From JBCDBY01 sp039182715 (GTDB lineage Bacteria > Planctomycetota > PLA2), in assembly GCA_039182715.1 (NCBI GenBank), contig JBCDBY010000053.1, positions 1-18,331 of the forward strand: a stretch of DNA of 18,331 nucleotides. Direction: 5' to 3'. This document shows, piece by piece, positions 15,998-18,331 of this stretch (position 1 is its first letter; the number at the start of each line of letters is the position of its first letter). The position numbers and the translations under genes were made by a program. Below the pieces are notes generated by a model. The model ran no database searches. It was not told the DNA's origin and saw nothing but the letters and a program-made list of their open reading frames with translations.

Positions 15998-16022
15998 CGT
16001 TCGACGTTTGACGTTGGACGTT
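15995..16022. repeat. Heptamer array fused to the hemL stop (NGACGTT type)
   Basis: Four units TGACGTT, CGACGTT, TGACGTT, GGACGTT with no internal loss. The hemL TGA is the first three bases of the first unit. It has the same heptamer as at 11555-11596. With the opposite-strand array at 16692-16719 it brackets two small genes. Confidence 0.85.
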
Positions 16023-16027
16023 GATCG

Positions 16028-16312
16028 ATGAATCCCCGCTGGTATCGGGTGGCGATCTTCTACGAGGAGGACGGCCATCCCTTCACGTGGACGTTCCATG
16101 TCCGCGCGTTCACGGAAAAGGCGGCGGTCGGTCTCGTGGAGGAGCACGTCGGGCGCGACTGCACCGTCTTCGGCTGTTTTCCCAGCGACCCGCTTCCGAC
16201 CGCGCCGCGCCACGAGGAGATCGCGGCGCACTACGGGCCGTGGAAACGCTCGTGGGACGAGCCCGGGCTCCGGGAAGCGCTGCACGGGGCAAGCGCGGGC
16301 GAGAATCAGTAG
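16028..16312 (+). CDS. Small hypothetical protein (94 aa)
   Basis: A soluble, acidic protein of 94 residues that I do not recognise. It begins NPRWYRVAIFYEEDGHPFTW, with the alternation of a beta strand pair, then FHVRAFTEKAAVGLVEEHVG (a helix), then CTVFGCFPSDPLP, and a helical tail. It has two cysteines, no membrane segment and no signal peptide. The small alpha/beta layout could suit a binding or modulator protein, but that is a guess. The ATG lies 5 bp after a heptamer array and has no Shine-Dalgarno. Its last 7 bp overlap the end of the convergent membrane gene. Codon use is like that of its neighbours, which favours a real gene. Confidence 0.6.
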   Translation: MNPRWYRVAIFYEEDGHPFTWTFHVRAFTEKAAVGLVEEHVGRDCTVFGCFPSDPLPTAPRHEEIAAHYGPWKRSWDEPGLREALHGASAGENQ

Positions 16313-16701
16313 TCGTCGTCCGGCTCGGCGGTCCACGCGAGCCGGACCGCGATGAGGAACGTGACGACGAGGGAGGTCACGATCGTCGCGACATAGGGGC
16401 GGTAGGTCGTTTGGTAGGCGCGGGGGTGCCACTCGGGATACGAAGCCGGGCATGCAACCATCGTGGCGAGAACGAGTCCGAATACGAGGTACACCGCGAC
16501 GGCAACGCCCTTGAACCGGGGCGCGACGAGCCACGCGTATCCGAGCCCGAAGATCGGGAGCCAGACGGACGCAACGTCGAAGACCCAGACGCCGGCCCAG
16601 TGCGCCAGGGGCTCGGACACGACCAGGCCGGCGATCGGCGTCAGGACGAACCCGAAGAGGTACCAGGCCCAGCGAGTGGCGTGCGGGATCCAACGTCGCA
16701 C
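16306..16701 (-). CDS. Small four-helix membrane protein, unknown function
   Basis: A 131-residue integral membrane protein on the minus strand. Four hydrophobic helices are visible: about 11-29 (WAWYLFGFVLTPIAGLVVS), 36-59 (AGVWVFDVASVWLPIFGLGY and on), 65-84 (GVAVAVYLVFGLVLATMVAC) and 103-121 (YVATIVTSLVVTFLIAVRL), ending in an acidic EPDDDY tail. The frame stays open far upstream through the carbamoyltransferase gene, but hydrophobic coding begins only here. I chose the GTG at 16701; TTG at 16707 is an alternative, and both lie inside the heptamer array. The gene follows the carbamoyltransferase by 17 bp on the same strand, so it may be co-transcribed. No family is recognised. Confidence 0.55.
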   Translation of the reverse strand: MRRWIPHATRWAWYLFGFVLTPIAGLVVSEPLAHWAGVWVFDVASVWLPIFGLGYAWLVAPRFKGVAVAVYLVFGLVLATMVACPASYPEWHPRAYQTTYRPYVATIVTSLVVTFLIAVRLAWTAEPDDDY

Positions 16702-16719
16702 GTCCAACGTCGAACGTCC
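16692..16719. repeat. Heptamer array at the carbamoyltransferase stop (AACGTCN type)
   Basis: Units AACGTCG, CACGTCC, AACGTCG, AACGTCC on the plus strand. On the minus strand this reads as GGACGTT-type units starting at the last base of the carbamoyltransferase TAG. It has the same orientation relative to the preceding gene as the arrays after nadK and hemL, and it overlaps the first codons of the small membrane gene. Confidence 0.82.
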
Positions 16720-18331
16720 TACTTGCTCAATAGGAACGGCCCGATCGCCAGCGCATCGAGGCCCGTCGTGTAGAGCGAGCCGATCGCCTCGCGCGGCGTC
16801 GTCGCCATCGGTCGGCCCGGTTCGTTCAGCGAGGTGTTGAGCACCGCGGGGACGCCCGTGCGCGCGCCGACGGCGGAGAGCAGGGCGTGGAAGAGCGGGT
16901 CGCGCTCGCGGTTGACGGTCTGGACGCGGGTGCCGCCCGTCAGGGACTGCACGGCGGGCAGGCGACGGCTCGCGTCTTCGGTCAGGTCGCCGGTGCGCTC
17001 GAGGAACGGCGACGAGACCGGCTTCGCGAAGAGGTCGGCGGCGGCCTCTTCCGTCACGCTCAATCCGAACGGGTGGAACTCGGTGCGCGCCTTGACCGAT
17101 TCGACCAGGCGTCCGCGCGTGGCGGGATCGGTCGGGTCGGCGAGGATGCTGCGGTGGCCGAGCGCGCGGGGACCGAACTCCGCCGCCCCCTGGAACCAAC
17201 CGAGGATCTCACCGCCGGCGATGCGCTCCGCGGCCGCCGTGGAGAGGTCCACCGGCTTCGCGGGGCGCAGCTTGAGGCGGTCGAGCTCCCACGCGATCGA
17301 CTCCTCCGAATAGGAGGGGCCGAAGTCGCAGCGCAGGATGGGCGCGGTCCGCGGCCGCTCGAGGATCGAGTGGTAGCCGTAGAGCGCGGCGCCGAGCGCG
17401 GTGCCGTCGTCGCCGGGGGCGGGCGGCACGTAGACCTGATCGAAGATGCCGGCCTGATCGATCGCGCCGACGAGCCCCCAGTTCTGGACGAGGCCGCCGC
17501 CGAGGCAGAGGTTCGTCGAGCCGGACTTCTCGCGCGCCATCGCCGCCATCTTGAGCACGATGTCCATGACGACCTGGTGGAGGCTCGCCGCGAGATCGCG
17601 GTGGCGGTCCTCCAGCGGGAGGTCGGGGTCGTGCGCGGGGCCGAACTCCTCCAGGAACGCCTCACTCAGGTAGACGCGGCCCTGGTGGTAGCCGAAGTAG
17701 GTCTCGTTCAGCTTGACGGTGCCGTCGCCGGCCAGGCTCACCACGTTGCGCATCTTCGGCACGAAGGTGGGGGTGCCCGACGGGCTGATCGCGATGAGTC
17801 GGAACTCGTCGTCGAGATCGGAGTAGCCGAGGTAGTCGGCGACGAGCGTGTAAAGGAGACCGAGGGAGTCCGGCATTCGGCTCAGCGCATCGACGCGCAG
17901 GGTGCGATCCTTGCCGGCGCCAAGGCTGCTGGTCGAGACCTCGCCGCGACCGTCGAGGCTCATCACCGCCGCCTCGTCGAACGGGCTGCCGAAGAAGGCC
18001 AGCGCCGCATGCGAGCGGTCGTGCGAAACCTCGTGCACCGCCGGGCCCATCGCCTGGATGCCGGCGAGCGCCTGCAGGTACTCGATGAGCCGGTGCGTCT
18101 CGTCCTTGAAGACGCTGTAGACGTTGGCGGTGCGGCTCTTGAGGAAGCCCTCGCCGTACCACTGCAGCACCTTCTCCCGCATCGGGATCCACGGGTTGTT
18201 GGCGACGACGACGGTGTGCACCTCGCGCATCGAGATGCCGGCGCGCTCCAGGCAGAAGCGAACCGAGCGATGCGGGAAGCCTCCCTGGTGCTTGGAACCG
18301 GTAAATCGCTCTTCCGCGACCGCGGCGAGGG
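16719..18331 (-). CDS. O-carbamoyltransferase, NodU/CmcH/TobZ family (5' end outside window)
   Basis: At least 536 residues are visible. The minus-strand frame is open past the ATG at 18230 up to the right edge, and the extra residues (AVAEERFTGSKHQGGFP...) are a typical family N-terminus, so the true start lies outside. The family uses carbamoyl phosphate and ATP to carbamoylate hydroxyl groups of antibiotics, Nod factors or other sugars, via a Kae1-like N-terminal domain and a YrdC-like-derived C-terminal part. Seen: VSHDRSHAALAFFGSPFDEA with the histidine metal motif, SLDGRGE, NLCLGGGLVQNWG, VPPAPGDDGTALGAALYG, GWFQGAAEFGPRALGHRSILADP, and the end VLNTSLNEPG...DALAIGPFLLSK. The acceptor cannot be told from sequence. 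No sugar or natural-product gene lies beside it in the window; any cluster would be to the right. Confidence 0.9.
   Translation of the reverse strand, partial: LAAVAEERFTGSKHQGGFPHRSVRFCLERAGISMREVHTVVVANNPWIPMREKVLQWYGEGFLKSRTANVYSVFKDETHRLIEYLQALAGIQAMGPAVHEVSHDRSHAALAFFGSPFDEAAVMSLDGRGEVSTSSLGAGKDRTLRVDALSRMPDSLGLLYTLVADYLGYSDLDDEFRLIAISPSGTPTFVPKMRNVVSLAGDGTVKLNETYFGYHQGRVYLSEAFLEEFGPAHDPDLPLEDRHRDLAASLHQVVMDIVLKMAAMAREKSGSTNLCLGGGLVQNWGLVGAIDQAGIFDQVYVPPAPGDDGTALGAALYGYHSILERPRTAPILRCDFGPSYSEESIAWELDRLKLRPAKPVDLSTAAAERIAGGEILGWFQGAAEFGPRALGHRSILADPTDPATRGRLVESVKARTEFHPFGLSVTEEAAADLFAKPVSSPFLERTGDLTEDASRRLPAVQSLTGGTRVQTVNRERDPLFHALLSAVGARTGVPAVLNTSLNEPGRPMATTPREAIGSLYTTGLDALAIGPFLLSK

Noticed and set aside
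13012..16693. Long antisense frames opposite the BatA-like gene, hemC and hemL
   Set aside because: The composition is low-complexity Arg/Ala and the plus strand encodes intact HemC and HemL.
15995..16719. Insertion sequence
   Set aside because: Inverted arrays bracket the segment, but neither small gene resembles a transposase and no target-site duplication is visible.
16021..16773. 250-codon plus-strand frame through the small-gene region and into the carbamoyltransferase end
   Set aside because: The residues are polar and compositionally odd. It conflicts with a clear membrane protein on the other strand and with a better small gene in another frame.

Overview
This is a GC-rich, gene-dense bacterial chromosome segment with almost no non-coding space. 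I read 16 protein-coding genes plus one partial gene at each edge. The best guess for the host is a member of Planctomycetota or a related PVC-type lineage, probably uncultured. The clues are a secreted HEAT-like helical protein, the GDAS variant of the Dxs thiamine-diphosphate motif, the DUF58/BatA pair, and the gene order RNase Y - YmdB - XseA - XseB - IspA - Dxs - NadK. The assignment is moderate at best: it rests on remembered family patterns, not on a search.

Layout. At 1-905 a truncated pabB (minus) and a short pabC-type lyase (plus) diverge from a 59-bp gap, together forming a p-aminobenzoate (folate) step. At 958-3783 lie three envelope genes of unknown role: a secreted HEAT-like protein, a single-pass membrane protein, and a membrane-anchored coiled-coil protein. 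A 337-bp non-coding stretch (3784-4120) holds two inverted heptamer arrays, a possible promoter and a foldable leader that could be a 6S-type RNA. At 4121-11554 is a run of overlapping housekeeping genes: rny, ymdB, xseA, xseB, ispA, dxs and nadK. It joins RNA turnover, DNA repair (exonuclease VII), isoprenoid precursor supply and NADP synthesis. At 11708-13848 is a DUF58/BatA-like pair with no MoxR ATPase beside it. At 13858-15997 hemC and hemL give two tetrapyrrole steps. At 16028-16701 two small unknown genes converge and overlap by 7 bp. At the right edge a large NodU/TobZ-type carbamoyltransferase on the minus strand runs off the window.

The most unusual signal is a set of degenerate tandem arrays with a 7-bp period. 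They sit at nearly every gap where neighbouring genes do not overlap: 1828-1856, 3797-3824, 3873-3902, 6451-6485, 6499-6519, 11555-11596, 11664-11698, 15995-16022 and 16692-16719. The heptamer differs between loci. At three loci the two arrays form an inverted pair, and four arrays start at or within one base of a stop codon. They resemble the heptameric STRR repeats known from filamentous cyanobacteria. Here they occur in an apparently unrelated lineage, and the genes that follow them on the plus strand lack a clear Shine-Dalgarno sequence.
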